A stretch of 64,000 nt of DNA from Gilliamella sp. Pra-s52. GTDB lineage: Bacteria > Pseudomonadota > Gammaproteobacteria > Enterobacterales > Orbaceae. Under the pieces are notes generated by a model. It did not search any database and had not been told where the DNA came from. It worked only from the letters and a program-made list of their open reading frames with translations. Numbering within the stretch: the first letter of the stretch is position 1; every line of letters starts with the position of its first letter. Made by a program: the position numbers and the translations under genes. Location of the stretch: NCBI RefSeq assembly GCF_009795805.1, contig NZ_WTEY01000008.1:38758-102757 (forward strand), given 5' to 3'. This document shows, piece after piece, positions 9,720-21,031 of this stretch.

Positions 9720-9836
9720 TGGCTTTTAAATAATTTGCCACAAGCAAATATCTAATTTATCGCCATTTATATAAAAAATGGTAATAAGAGATGTTTTTAA
9801 TCGTCAAAATAATACAGTATAAGGAATAAAAAGACC

Positions 9837-11294
9837 ATGCAACGAATAACAAGGATAGCCTTCGATTCCAATAATCCAGATATCATTTCTCAGTTAGAAC
9901 AATATCATTCCTTACTTTTATTATTAAAACCACATTTAACTGAACGTACTTTCTCAATTTTAGCCACACCAAAGCTAATTGATAATCAGCAATATGTAGG
10001 TTGGTATACTGATCTTGAAGGGCAACCGCTTTTACTTGATAACATTGTCAACCAGTCGCAAAAAGGCGAGATTATCCAAACATTACAAACTCGCCTTAAT
10101 GACATTGAAACAGCAATAAACCTTATGCCACTAAGTAACGAAGAGCAAAATTTAGTTTCAATGTGGCTTCCTAAAATTAAAAGCTCAAGCAACTTAATTT
10201 ATGTCATCAATGATGAACCTGTCATTGTTAATACCTTTCAAGAGGATGTGCAACCTGAACCTGCACCAATTGTTGCGCCAACACCATTTTGGCGTTGGTG
10301 GCATTTTTTACTTTTAGCCTTATTTTTAGTTGGACTGCTTGGCTTACTCTGGTACTTATTTTGCCCACTTGCAAAACCTAAAATTGTGCCTGCTGAGCCA
10401 GTATCGACGCCTGTTATTTCGGCACCTGTTGAAGAAAAACAGCCTGAACCTGCGCCAGTTCCTGCAACAAAACCACAAGAGCCTGAGCCAACTGTGGTGC
10501 CTGAGCCTATTGCAAAATCTGAACCAGCACCAACGCCAACGCCAGCACCTGTACCTGTACCGAAGGTAAAAAATCCGCCTAACTGCATAACCAAAGAAGA
10601 GATGAAAAAAGATTCTAATCCTTCTAAAATGGTTATGGTGTTTGATAACTCATTATCGATGACCGTGACCTTAAATGAACCCCCACAAGAGGTTGAAAAA
10701 TACTTCCAATATATGTCCTATGGTTATGGTCGGAATATGTCAGAACAAGACAGAATTGCTTATGAAAAACGCATGACACGTTTACCAACTCGTTTATCAA
10801 GTAGTAAGAATGTGGCAACCTCGAGTATTGATAAAATACAACAAAATATCGATATTTCGCTTGTCACCTTAACAAGTTGTCCAGCGGCAGATGTTTCGCC
10901 ATTTTATAATTATACAAATCGAGGAACGCTAAAACGAAAAATAAAACGACTAACACCAACAGCGGCAGGTGGTGGTGGAACGCCTTTATACAGCGGTTTG
11001 CAAAAGGCTAGTCAAATGCTTGATGGTGTAAAACGTGATGATTATATTCTCATAATCAGCGATGGCGAAGATAACTGTTCAAAAAATAATATCTGTACAC
11101 TAGCTAATTACATAGCGTCACAAAAGCCACGGTTAAAAATTAATATTGTTGATATTGCTGGTGAACATAAAATTGATTGCATTGCTAACGCCACAGGTGG
11201 CAAGGTTTACATAGCCCAAAGCCCTAAAGATATGATAAAACAGATGAACAAAGCAGTATCAAGTTTAAAAATCAACAGACCAACATGCCAATAA
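9837..11294 (+). CDS. Membrane-anchored vWA domain protein, copy 2
   Basis: This is a tandem paralogue of the gene at 8343: same N-terminal MQRITRI domain, same FWRWWHF/LGLLWYLFCP membrane segment (from residue 151), and the same vWA domain with an intact MIDAS motif DNSLS at 270-274, TLTSCPAAD and ISDGEDNC. The linker between helix and vWA domain is longer and built from Pro-Glu-Pro-rich repeats (about 185-245), which looks like a spacer through the periplasm. An insertion rich in Tyr/Gly (YMSYGYGRNMS) lies just after the MIDAS helix and a Gly run (AAGGGGTPLY) replaces a plain loop of copy 1. The two copies may form a heteromer or bind different ligands. AAGGA lies 11 bases before ATG. Confidence 0.8.
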   Translation: MQRITRIAFDSNNPDIISQLEQYHSLLLLLKPHLTERTFSILATPKLIDNQQYVGWYTDLEGQPLLLDNIVNQSQKGEIIQTLQTRLNDIETAINLMPLSNEEQNLVSMWLPKIKSSSNLIYVINDEPVIVNTFQEDVQPEPAPIVAPTPFWRWWHFLLLALFLVGLLGLLWYLFCPLAKPKIVPAEPVSTPVISAPVEEKQPEPAPVPATKPQEPEPTVVPEPIAKSEPAPTPTPAPVPVPKVKNPPNCITKEEMKKDSNPSKMVMVFDNSLSMTVTLNEPPQEVEKYFQYMSYGYGRNMSEQDRIAYEKRMTRLPTRLSSSKNVATSSIDKIQQNIDISLVTLTSCPAADVSPFYNYTNRGTLKRKIKRLTPTAAGGGGTPLYSGLQKASQMLDGVKRDDYILIISDGEDNCSKNNICTLANYIASQKPRLKINIVDIAGEHKIDCIANATGGKVYIAQSPKDMIKQMNKAVSSLKINRPTCQ

Positions 11295-11404
11295 AAAAGC
11301 AAACGCGCCAAATCCTTTTATTTGGTGCATTAATTGGCTTTGTGGTTTACAAATTTGAACATTCGGAATGTTTAAAAACAATAAAAACATTTCATTCTTC
11401 CTAA
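11285..11404 (+). CDS. Possible 39-residue membrane peptide overlapping the vWA copy 2 stop codon
   Basis: An ATG at 11285 lies 10 bases inside the 3' end of the vWA gene and opens a 39-codon frame ending at TAA 11402-11404. The peptide has a basic start (MPIKKQTRQ) followed by a hydrophobic segment (ILLFGALIGFVVY) and a polar tail with one Cys, the layout of a small single-pass membrane protein. There is no clear Shine-Dalgarno sequence, so expression would depend on coupling to the upstream stop. At the equivalent place after copy 1 an ATG opens only 7 codons. This could be chance in AT-rich DNA; conservation in relatives would decide. Confidence 0.35.
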   Translation: MPIKKQTRQILLFGALIGFVVYKFEHSECLKTIKTFHSS

Positions 11405-11422
11405 AAAAGGATTATTTTTTAT

Positions 11423-11480
11423 CAAAAAACAGTCAGAAAAATTATTGATTTTATTTAAGTTTTTTTTGGTGTTTTTTTAC
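11423..11480 (+). repeat. Dispersed intergenic repeat, copy A
   Basis: This is one of three similar ~58-base stretches in the window (others at 29091 and 36363). It starts CAAAAA, has TCAG ten bases later, then TATTGATTTTATT, AAGTTTTT and TGTTTTT at matching spacing. It lies between the vWA copy 2 gene and the gyrB end, where two transcripts converge. There is no obvious hairpin in the core. Confidence 0.6.
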
Positions 11481-11514
11481 GAAAATCAACTCCGCCACAA
11501 TCCTTATTCCCAAT

Positions 11515-11551
11515 AAAAAACCAGACATGGTGTCTGGCTTTTTATTTTTTT
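11515..11551. terminator. Bidirectional rho-independent terminator after gyrB
   Basis: The stem CCAGACA (11521-11527) pairs with TGTCTGG (11531-11537). It is followed on + by a T-rich tract and preceded by A-rich sequence that gives a U-run on the - strand. It should end the dnaA-dnaN-recF-gyrB transcript and also any + strand transcript from the vWA genes. Confidence 0.85.
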
Positions 11552-11564
11552 ATCACTGTAACAT

Positions 11565-13988
<2,424 letters not shown>

Positions 13989-14018
13989 TTAATTGATTGT
14001 TTATATCATTCTGTATAT

Positions 14019-15092
14019 TTACAAAATTATACCAGATTTTATGTGAAAAATCTTATCATTTTCATCGATCATATGGCTAATTTGATCTTGACTAACTGCG
14101 GTAATAAATACTTGAGAATTTGCTAATTTTAATCGTTTTGCTAGCAAATCACGTTTATTGTGATCTAGTTCTGAAGCAAAATCATCAATCAAGTAAATAC
14201 AAGATTGTGAGTGTTGTTTTGAATAATATTCACCTTGAGATAACCGTAAAGCACACATCATTAGTTTTAGTTGACCTCGGGATAAAAGATCTTCAACAGG
14301 GATATTATCGATACGTAATTTTATATCTGCTTTATGTGGTCCCAAAGTGGTGTAATTAAGCAGCTTATCGCGATCGTACTGTTTTTGTAGCTGTTCGGAG
14401 TAATTAATTCCATGCTCCCAACCTTGATAATATTGGCAATTAAGTTGATATTCAGGTAAAAAATCACGGCAAGTCTGAATAATTTCAGGAAAAATATGTT
14501 GTAAGTAGTCGGTTCTAATTTGGCTGATTTTTTCGGCAATTGGGGCGATCTCTTTGTCCCAAGGTAATAATTGATTATAACTATGAGCTTGTTTTAGGAG
14601 TGCATTACGTTGTTTAAATAGACGTTTTAAATTGTTCCATAAATGAACAAACTCAGGGTGATGATGAAAACATCCCCAATCGATAAATGCACGGCGATAT
14701 TTGGGACCTCCACTTAATAAATCAAACCCCTCAGGGGTTATTAATTGTATCGGTAATAATTTGGCTAAATCGGCCAATCGAAAGCCTTCATCTCCGTCTA
14801 TTTTTATTTTATTTTCGTTATTTCGTGATTTTGCAAGACCAATTGAATGGACTTGCTGATTGGTACTTTTTATTTCACTAAATAATATAAGCTCGGGTTG
14901 TTCATGTTGAATTATTCGATTTGATTGGGCATGTCTAAATGCTCGTCCGTGTCCAAGCATATAGATGGCTTCAAGTAGACTGGTTTTGCCACTGCCATTA
15001 TCACCAACAATGAAGTTGAAATGCGGTGATAAAGTGAGTTCTGCGTAATCAATATTACGAAAACGATGAACGTTGATGGTTGATAGCGTCAT
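14019..15092 (-). CDS. recF: DNA replication and repair protein RecF
   Basis: RecF is an SMC-like ATPase that helps RecO and RecR load RecA at gaps. The 357-residue length is normal. Walker A is GDNGSGKTSLLEAIYML near residue 30, the signature region is RGQLKLMMCALRLSQGE, and Walker B is CIYLIDDFASELD. It lies between dnaN (48 bases upstream) and gyrB in the standard order. No anomalies are visible. Confidence 0.97.
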   Translation of the reverse strand: MTLSTINVHRFRNIDYAELTLSPHFNFIVGDNGSGKTSLLEAIYMLGHGRAFRHAQSNRIIQHEQPELILFSEIKSTNQQVHSIGLAKSRNNENKIKIDGDEGFRLADLAKLLPIQLITPEGFDLLSGGPKYRRAFIDWGCFHHHPEFVHLWNNLKRLFKQRNALLKQAHSYNQLLPWDKEIAPIAEKISQIRTDYLQHIFPEIIQTCRDFLPEYQLNCQYYQGWEHGINYSEQLQKQYDRDKLLNYTTLGPHKADIKLRIDNIPVEDLLSRGQLKLMMCALRLSQGEYYSKQHSQSCIYLIDDFASELDHNKRDLLAKRLKLANSQVFITAVSQDQISHMIDENDKIFHIKSGIIL

Positions 15093-15140
15093 ATACTGTC
15101 AATTATTCCGGCCGAAGCCGGAAAATTAAATAAGATTTGA

Positions 15141-16244
15141 TTATAAGCGCATCGGCATAACAACATAAGTGGCAGATTGATTGTTGATATCTTCAATTTG
15201 TACACTTGATACCGAATCAGTGAGTAATAGTTGTACGCTATCACATTTCAATGTATTTAATATGTCGAGTAAATAAGTAACATTAAAGCCAATTTCAAGC
15301 TCTGATGATTCATATTTTACATCAACAACTTCTTCTGCTTCTTCTTGTTCAGGGTTGTTTGCCGTAATTTTTAGTTGGTTGTTATGAGCATGAAGTCGAA
15401 TTCCACGAAATTTTTCATTAGATAAGATAGCAACTCGTGATAGGGCATTTCTTAGCTCTTCGCAGGAGACTTCAAGTGGTTTATCTGGATTGCGAGGTAA
15501 TACCCGTTTATAGTCAGGAAATCTACCGTCAATAAGTTTTGATGTAAAAGTGAAATCACCAAGATTAACGCGTAAGTTGTTATGACCAATTTGCATTGTG
15601 ATAAGTTCATCGTTATCGTTAACCAATTTTGCCAGTTCAAGTACGCCTTTTCTTGGTAAAATGACCGCATGGGTGGCTTTTGTATTTTGCTCAATGGGTT
15701 GAGCACATAACGCTAGTCGGTGTCCATCGGTTGCTACAGTTTTTAGTAGGCCATCTTCAATTTCAAATAACATGCCATTTAAGTAATATCTGACATCTTG
15801 ATTTGCCATTGAAAATTGTACCGCATCAATAAGTCGTTTTATGGTTCTTTGTGGTACTGAAAGATCAACATCACTTTGCCAATTTTCTAAATTAGGAAAA
15901 TCGTTAGCAGGGAGTGTTGCTAAAGAAAATTTACTACGGCCAGATTGAATCATTAATCGGTTATCGTCAACGCTTATCGAAATTTTGGCGTCGCTAGGCA
16001 GGTTTCGGCAGATATCAAGAAACTTTCTTGCCGGTACCGTAGTTGCGCCAGGTTCGCTTGGTTCGACTAAGGGTAAATGAGAGATCATCTCTATTTCAAG
16101 ATCCGTTCCCGTCATTGATAGTGTGTTGTCATTAACTTGTAATAATAAATTCCCCAAAATGGGTAACGTCGGACGATTACTCAGTGGGGCGCTGACAAGT
16201 TGCAATGGTTTTATCAGTTTTTCACGATCTATAATAAATTTCAT
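15141..16244 (-). CDS. dnaN: DNA polymerase III sliding clamp, beta subunit
   Basis: The product is the ring-shaped processivity clamp that tethers polymerase III and recruits Hda, MutS and other factors. Length 367 compares with 366 in E. coli. The N-terminal MKFIIDREKLIKPLQ and the C-terminal YVVMPMRL that ends the clamp are both intact, as are the domain-linking motifs (VATDGHRLA, LIDGRFPDY). The start is 14 bases after the dnaA stop, so it is read from the dnaA promoter. Confidence 0.98.
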   Translation of the reverse strand: MKFIIDREKLIKPLQLVSAPLSNRPTLPILGNLLLQVNDNTLSMTGTDLEIEMISHLPLVEPSEPGATTVPARKFLDICRNLPSDAKISISVDDNRLMIQSGRSKFSLATLPANDFPNLENWQSDVDLSVPQRTIKRLIDAVQFSMANQDVRYYLNGMLFEIEDGLLKTVATDGHRLALCAQPIEQNTKATHAVILPRKGVLELAKLVNDNDELITMQIGHNNLRVNLGDFTFTSKLIDGRFPDYKRVLPRNPDKPLEVSCEELRNALSRVAILSNEKFRGIRLHAHNNQLKITANNPEQEEAEEVVDVKYESSELEIGFNVTYLLDILNTLKCDSVQLLLTDSVSSVQIEDINNQSATYVVMPMRL

Positions 16245-16258
16245 AGTATTGATTCTTT

Positions 16259-17617
16259 TTAAGTTGATAATGTTCTAATTAAATTGGAGTAATCTTCTTT
16301 AATTGCATTGCTCTCTTTTTTTAATTCGGCAATCTTTCTGCACGCATGTAATACGGTAGTGTGGTCTCGTCCACCAAAGCCGTCGCCAATTTCAGGCAGG
16401 CTTTTGTTCGTCAGTTCCTTGGCGAGCGCCATTGCGACTTGTCGTGGTCTTGCAACTGAACGAGAACGGCGTTTAGAAAGTAAATCTGATACTTTAATTT
16501 TATAATATTCTGCAACTGTTTTTTGTATATTTTCAATAGTGACTAGTTTTTCTTGTAAAGCCAGTAAATCTTTTAAAGCGTCTTTAACAAAATCTATGGT
16601 AATGGCTTTACCCGTAAAATTAGCGTTAGCAATAACTCGATTAAGTGCGCCTTCCAACTCACGAACATTCGAACGTAGTCGTTTAGCGATAAAAAAAGCG
16701 ACTTCTTCAGGTAATTTAATATGATTTTCTTCGGCTTTTTTCATTAAAATCGCAACCCGTGTTTCAAGTTCGGGGGGTTCGATTGCAATGGTTAATCCCC
16801 AACCAAAACGGGATTTTAGACGATCTTCAACGCCATCAATTTCTTTAGGGTAACGATCTGATGTTAAAATAATTTGTTGATTGCCTTCTAATAACGAATT
16901 AAATGTGTGAAAAAACTCTTCTTGGGAGCGCTCTTTATTGGCAAAAAATTGAATATCATCAATAAGCAAGGCATCAACAGAGCGATAATAATTTTTGAAC
17001 TCTTCAATAGCATTATTTTGTAGTGCTTTGACCATATCTTGGACAAAGCGTTCTGAATGCATGTAGACAACTTTTGCGTTGGCCTTTTCTTCCATTATTT
17101 GATTGCCAACTGCGTGTAATAAATGCGTTTTACCTAAACCTGTAGAACCATATAAAAATAAAGGGTTATAAGCTTTGCCTGGGTTTTTGGCCACTTGTTT
17201 GGCTGCCGCAACACCTAGTTGATTTGATTTACCTTCTACAAAACTATTAAAAGTGTGTTTATGATTAATACCCGAGCGATAGATATGATTGTGATTTGTT
17301 TCTTTTGTTGTTTGCCAAGCAGGTAAAACGTCTGCTTTACGTTGGCTATTTTGTGTTTTTTTATCTTTAGATACGGTTGAACCAACTTCAAGAAATAGTT
17401 TCAAAGAGTCATCATTAAAAAGCTTATTTAGTAATTGGGATATCGTAGCTAAATACTTATTTTTTACCCAATCTAACACAAATCTATTTGGTGCATAAAT
17501 ATAGAGTTTATTATCGACCATCTCCGCTTGCAACGGGCGAATCCATAAGTTGAATTCCGTTGTAGGGATTTCTTCTTGTAACTGAGAAAGGCAATCTTGC
17601 CAAATTGCGGTAGGCAC
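16259..17617 (-). CDS. dnaA: Chromosomal replication initiator DnaA (GTG start)
   Basis: DnaA is the AAA+ initiator that melts oriC. The frame opens at a TTG at 17647, but GAAGGAG lies 5 bases before a GTG at 17617, and starting there gives an N-terminus ([16 protein letters not shown]) that aligns with the E. coli start, so GTG is chosen (452 residues). Domain I covers about 1-80, a short linker follows, then AAA+ with Walker [17 protein letters not shown] and Walker [10 protein letters not shown], and the DNA-binding domain IV with [16 protein letters not shown] DnaA box at 17673-17681 in the upstream region suggests autoregulation as in E. coli. Confidence 0.97.
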   Translation of the reverse strand: MPTAIWQDCLSQLQEEIPTTEFNLWIRPLQAEMVDNKLYIYAPNRFVLDWVKNKYLATISQLLNKLFNDDSLKLFLEVGSTVSKDKKTQNSQRKADVLPAWQTTKETNHNHIYRSGINHKHTFNSFVEGKSNQLGVAAAKQVAKNPGKAYNPLFLYGSTGLGKTHLLHAVGNQIMEEKANAKVVYMHSERFVQDMVKALQNNAIEEFKNYYRSVDALLIDDIQFFANKERSQEEFFHTFNSLLEGNQQIILTSDRYPKEIDGVEDRLKSRFGWGLTIAIEPPELETRVAILMKKAEENHIKLPEEVAFFIAKRLRSNVRELEGALNRVIANANFTGKAITIDFVKDALKDLLALQEKLVTIENIQKTVAEYYKIKVSDLLSKRRSRSVARPRQVAMALAKELTNKSLPEIGDGFGGRDHTTVLHACRKIAELKKESNAIKEDYSNLIRTLST

Positions 17618-17672
17618 GGCAACTCCTTCAACTTTTCTTACTAACAATACCGAGAAGCATTATAATCTCTTT

Positions 17673-17681
17673 TGTGGATAA
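17673..17681 (-). promoter_or_regulatory. DnaA box in the dnaA promoter region
   Basis: The + strand reads TGTGGATAA, the complement of the consensus DnaA box TTATCCACA. It lies about 55 bases upstream of the dnaA start codon, where DnaA represses its own gene in E. coli. Only one perfect box is present, so this gap is not oriC. Confidence 0.7.
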
Positions 17682-17731
17682 TTTGTAGATCTAAGCCAAT
17701 ATATAATTTAGTTGTTAACAAAAAAGAAGAT

Positions 17732-17756
17732 AAAAAAACCCGGTTTTTAACCGGGT
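17732..17756 (-). terminator. Rho-independent terminator after ompA
   Basis: ACCCGGTT (17738-17745) pairs with AACCGGGT (17749-17756). Read on the - strand, the stem is followed by seven T residues. It lies 29 bases past the ompA stop and would separate ompA from dnaA. Confidence 0.9.
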
Positions 17757-17784
17757 CTTAATGAATAACTAAAAAAAACAAAGA

Positions 17785-18879
17785 TTATTTTGTTGAATCA
17801 GTTACTTGAACTTCTTGAACGTTACGTGCTTTAACTTCAATTTCAACACGACGATCTGGAGCTAAACATGCTTTTAAGTTAGCACCACGAAGCGCATTAC
17901 ATTTAGTTCCTGTAACTGGTTGAGATTTACCTACACCACGTGCACTGATTAAATCAGCAGGAACACCTTTAGAAACTAAATATTTCATTACTGAGTTAGC
18001 ACGTTGTTCTGATAATTTTTGGTTATAGCTATCTGAACCAATACGGTCAGTATGACCAATTACCACTACAGCGCTTTCAGTTGGATTGATTTTAACAAGG
18101 TTTGTTAATAAGTTATCTAATGCTTGACGACCTTCAGCTTTTAAGTCAGCTTTTGCATAAGCAAATAGTACGTCTTCATTTAATACATAACGTTTTACTT
18201 CAGTTTTTAATTCAACTGGAGCAGGTGTATTTAATGTTGCTAAACGGTAAGTAATACCTAAGCTTACAGTACCTGCATCTGGAGATGCACCAGTTTTAGT
18301 GTGAATATGTTGAACATATTGATACTCTAAACGAGTTGATAAATCGTCACTTAAACGATAATCGACACCTAATGCATAAACAGGAGATAAGTCGGTTTCT
18401 GTACCATGATCAAGTTTTTCATATTTTTTCACTAAACCGCCATTTTTCCATTTAGCGATAGTGACCATACCACCAGCACGACCATAGATATCTAACCCGT
18501 CAACGATAGGGTAGCTTAATTTACCAGTTAAAGAAACTCCTTGAGCGGAAACTTTACTGTGACCTACGTCATAGTTTTTACCTTCATAGTGGAAAGATCT
18601 TTTGTATTTAGCAGAGCCTAACCAGTCGTAACCCAATTCAAATGCTAAATAAGGATTTGCCTGAAAACCAAGGAATGCACCACCCGCGACATTGCTGCGA
18701 TTTGAAGTACTGATTCCAACGTTATCCCATACGCGAACTTTATTTGCATCTAAACGATAAAGCTCTGACCAACCTAATTTAGCACCTACATAAATAGAGT
18801 TGTCATCATATGCTGCATTAGCTGCAGTAGCTGTTAAACTTGCAACTGCGATTGCTAGAGCTAGAGTAGTTTTTTTCAT
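17785..18879 (-). CDS. ompA: Outer membrane protein A
   Basis: OmpA is a major outer membrane protein: an eight-stranded barrel joined to a periplasmic peptidoglycan-binding domain. The 364-residue product has a signal peptide ending in ANA-AYDD (about residue 22), a barrel of alternating hydrophobic strands to about residue 210, a short Pro-containing hinge, and an OmpA_C domain with VVVIGHTDRIGSDSYNQKLS, RANSVMKYLVSKGV and DRRVEIEV. The paired Cys in KCNALRGANLKACLAPDRR match E. coli OmpA. GAGG precedes the ATG by about seven bases, after a ~120-base leader. Its own terminator follows, so it is monocistronic. Confidence 0.95.
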   Translation of the reverse strand: MKKTTLALAIAVASLTATAANAAYDDNSIYVGAKLGWSELYRLDANKVRVWDNVGISTSNRSNVAGGAFLGFQANPYLAFELGYDWLGSAKYKRSFHYEGKNYDVGHSKVSAQGVSLTGKLSYPIVDGLDIYGRAGGMVTIAKWKNGGLVKKYEKLDHGTETDLSPVYALGVDYRLSDDLSTRLEYQYVQHIHTKTGASPDAGTVSLGITYRLATLNTPAPVELKTEVKRYVLNEDVLFAYAKADLKAEGRQALDNLLTNLVKINPTESAVVVIGHTDRIGSDSYNQKLSEQRANSVMKYLVSKGVPADLISARGVGKSQPVTGTKCNALRGANLKACLAPDRRVEIEVKARNVQEVQVTDSTK

Positions 18880-19010
18880 TTTATTGCCTCAACTTATATG
18901 TTGTTATAGACGATGTTTAGTTTGTTTATTGCTTAATAATTTACTTCAATTACTAAATAAAATAACAATTACTTATTTTTATATAATTATGTTGCACATA
19001 ATCTGTTGCT

Positions 19011-19019
19011 AGTATAGCA
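19011..19019 (-). promoter_or_regulatory. Probable extended -10 promoter of ompA
   Basis: On the - strand TGCTATACT gives an extended -10 element (TGn plus TATACT). A start about 7 bases downstream would leave a leader of roughly 120 bases before the ompA ATG, similar to the long ompA leader of enterics. No convincing -35 is present. Confidence 0.45.
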
Positions 19020-19080
19020 CATGTAATAGGCAAATCTATAGATAATGATAGTGCAATGAAAAAATATTTAAATAGTTTTG

Positions 19081-19989
19081 TTAAATTATTTTATTAATCG
19101 TCATATAAAAGTCATTAATGGTATTGGCTAATGAATTAGCCATAATAAAAAAGTCAGCTTCGAGTTTTTTATCAAACTCATCAGATCCTATATCTTCGTT
19201 TTCATCCAAAATAATCGAATCAAATTTAATTCGTTTAAAGGTTAAATCGCTATTAACAATAAAGCTAACACCTCTTTCATCAATAATTTTAATTTTAGTG
19301 ATCCATTTGCCAGAATCGAAATGAACTCGCATTTCTTCACTTGTGATTTCTTGATTTTTACAACTAATAATGCCATTACCTTCAAGTGGATCTTTAAGCT
19401 CGGCTTGATCGCCCAATAAAAACGGTGGAAAATTTAGGTTTTCATTCGTCCATGTGGTCATGATTTGTTCGAGTGGTTTGTCAATCGATAAAGGTGTTAA
19501 TGCAAGCGAACCAAGCTCTTTGCGTAAAATAGCTAAGATATCTTCGGCTTGTTTAAAGCTACTGCAATCAACAATAATACGTTTATTATTGGTGTCTACC
19601 CATAACCAATAGTGGTTATATTTACTAAAAGCCCTTGGCATTAGGTCAATCATAACTTCATCTTTTAAGGTGGCTTTTTCGTTTTTGGTCAACTTTCTAC
19701 TTAGCGCTTGTTCTTGTTTATCAATTTTTTCTAATAAAGCTTGTTTGATTACAGGAGAGGGCAATATTTTTGTCTCTTTTTTGATGCGTAATAATAAATG
19801 TCCTTGCATATCAATAATAAAATCATCTTGATTATTATCATGATAAGGCGAAACCCACCCCATTTTTGTGGTATCTAAATTACCGCATGGTATAAAAGGA
19901 TGTGATTTGAGTGCGTTTTCAATCGCTTCTTTATTAAGTAATGTATCGTTATTGAGTTGATAAATGATGGCATTTTTAAACCAGAGCAT
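19081..19989 (-). CDS. rdgC: Recombination-associated protein RdgC
   Basis: RdgC forms a ring-shaped dimer that binds duplex DNA and restrains RecA. The 302-residue length compares with 303 in E. coli. Family features are the start MLWFKNAIIYQLN, GNLDTTKMGWVSPY, the motif KILPSPVIKQALLEKI, LMPRAFSKYNHYWLWVDT and the C-terminal FDKKLEADFFIMANSLA. AGGAA lies about nine bases before the ATG. It stands alone between ompA and the MipA-like gene, each with its own spacing. Confidence 0.96.
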   Translation of the reverse strand: MLWFKNAIIYQLNNDTLLNKEAIENALKSHPFIPCGNLDTTKMGWVSPYHDNNQDDFIIDMQGHLLLRIKKETKILPSPVIKQALLEKIDKQEQALSRKLTKNEKATLKDEVMIDLMPRAFSKYNHYWLWVDTNNKRIIVDCSSFKQAEDILAILRKELGSLALTPLSIDKPLEQIMTTWTNENLNFPPFLLGDQAELKDPLEGNGIISCKNQEITSEEMRVHFDSGKWITKIKIIDERGVSFIVNSDLTFKRIKFDSIILDENEDIGSDEFDKKLEADFFIMANSLANTINDFYMTINKII

Positions 19990-20113
19990 ACTTTTCTATT
20001 TCCTGAATTTTTTGTGATAGGGAATTTATTTTACCTAAACATTAAACAGCAACCACTGATTATGGCAAGAGGTTATTGTTATCATTTTGTTATTGGGTAT
20101 AAATCAACATTAG

Positions 20114-20863
20114 TTAAAAGTTATAAGATAACCCCATATAAACTGAAGTGATAGTGCTATTGTCAACCATAGGACTGTCTGCTGCATCGCCAGTTAATTT
20201 GTCGATATGAATACCGCCAAAAGTCGCTATATTTGGGGTTAATGAATATTGTGCTGCTATTTCGGCGTAAGGTGTTAATGAATTATCTGCATTAAAGTAT
20301 CGTAATTTTGAACGGGATGATTCTTTATGCGAAACACCATAATAATAATCATTATGTTTACTATTAGCCCAGTTTATACCAATAGACGGTGCTATAACCA
20401 AATTATCCTGCATATAAGGGACAGTATAATCGGCATTAACTAAAATACTATTACTTTTGTTTAATACATCGGCGCCGATACTACTAGAAAACCCTCCCCA
20501 ATTGGTCACAATAGAATATTCTACTTCTGCTAGCAATGTTGAGTGACGGCTATTAAGTTGCTTTAATTGGTGATTATCTGAATTATGTGGTTTAAATTCG
20601 TTAGATAAGTAGCGAGCACCAATTGAGACACTTTGGTTATCAGCATTATAAGCATAAACTCCAGCCGATAAATCATCGATAAAAAATAGCTCATTATCAT
20701 AATCGATATGAGGAATAGGATAATAATTATCGCTATAATTTTTATAAGGTGAATTTGTCCAACCAATGCCTAAACCGAGAGAAGATGGCTCTGCTAAAGC
20801 AAACTGGGCTGTTCCTAAAGTGATTACAGATAAAATAGACAGCCCACAAAGTATTTTTTTCAT
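20114..20863 (-). CDS. MipA/OmpV family outer membrane protein
   Basis: This is a 249-residue protein with a signal peptide ending near FALAEPSS. The mature part opens with SLGLGIGWTNSPYKNYSDNYYPIPHIDY, close to the start of MipA/OmpV proteins, and ends in an aromatic residue (SVYMGLSYNF) as outer membrane barrels do. MipA was described as a scaffold for murein synthases and OmpV-like proteins as small-molecule channels; which applies is not visible. It is divergent from the aminotransferase operon with 168 bases between the starts, so it may share regulation with that cluster. Confidence 0.85.
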   Translation of the reverse strand: MKKILCGLSILSVITLGTAQFALAEPSSLGLGIGWTNSPYKNYSDNYYPIPHIDYDNELFFIDDLSAGVYAYNADNQSVSIGARYLSNEFKPHNSDNHQLKQLNSRHSTLLAEVEYSIVTNWGGFSSSIGADVLNKSNSILVNADYTVPYMQDNLVIAPSIGINWANSKHNDYYYGVSHKESSRSKLRYFNADNSLTPYAEIAAQYSLTPNIATFGGIHIDKLTGDAADSPMVDNSTITSVYMGLSYNF

Positions 20864-21031
20864 TTTTTATGCCTATCTAAAAGGTGAATGTTTATTAGTA
20901 AATTACCCAGATTTAATTGGTTAGCTAATCGTCACAAAATCCATACATTAACTGTACATTGTAACAAACAAATTTCTTGAATAATAATGCCACATTTTAT
21001 CGTGTTTGAATATGGATTAGTGAGATAAATT

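Noticed and set aside
10238..10594. Glycine-rich - strand frame in the vWA copy 2 linker
   Set aside because: It mirrors the Pro-rich linker codons on the coding strand, so the Gly-rich product is an artefact.
17618..17784. oriC next to dnaA
   Set aside because: Only one perfect DnaA box, a terminator and no AT-rich unwinding repeat array are present, and the gap is small.
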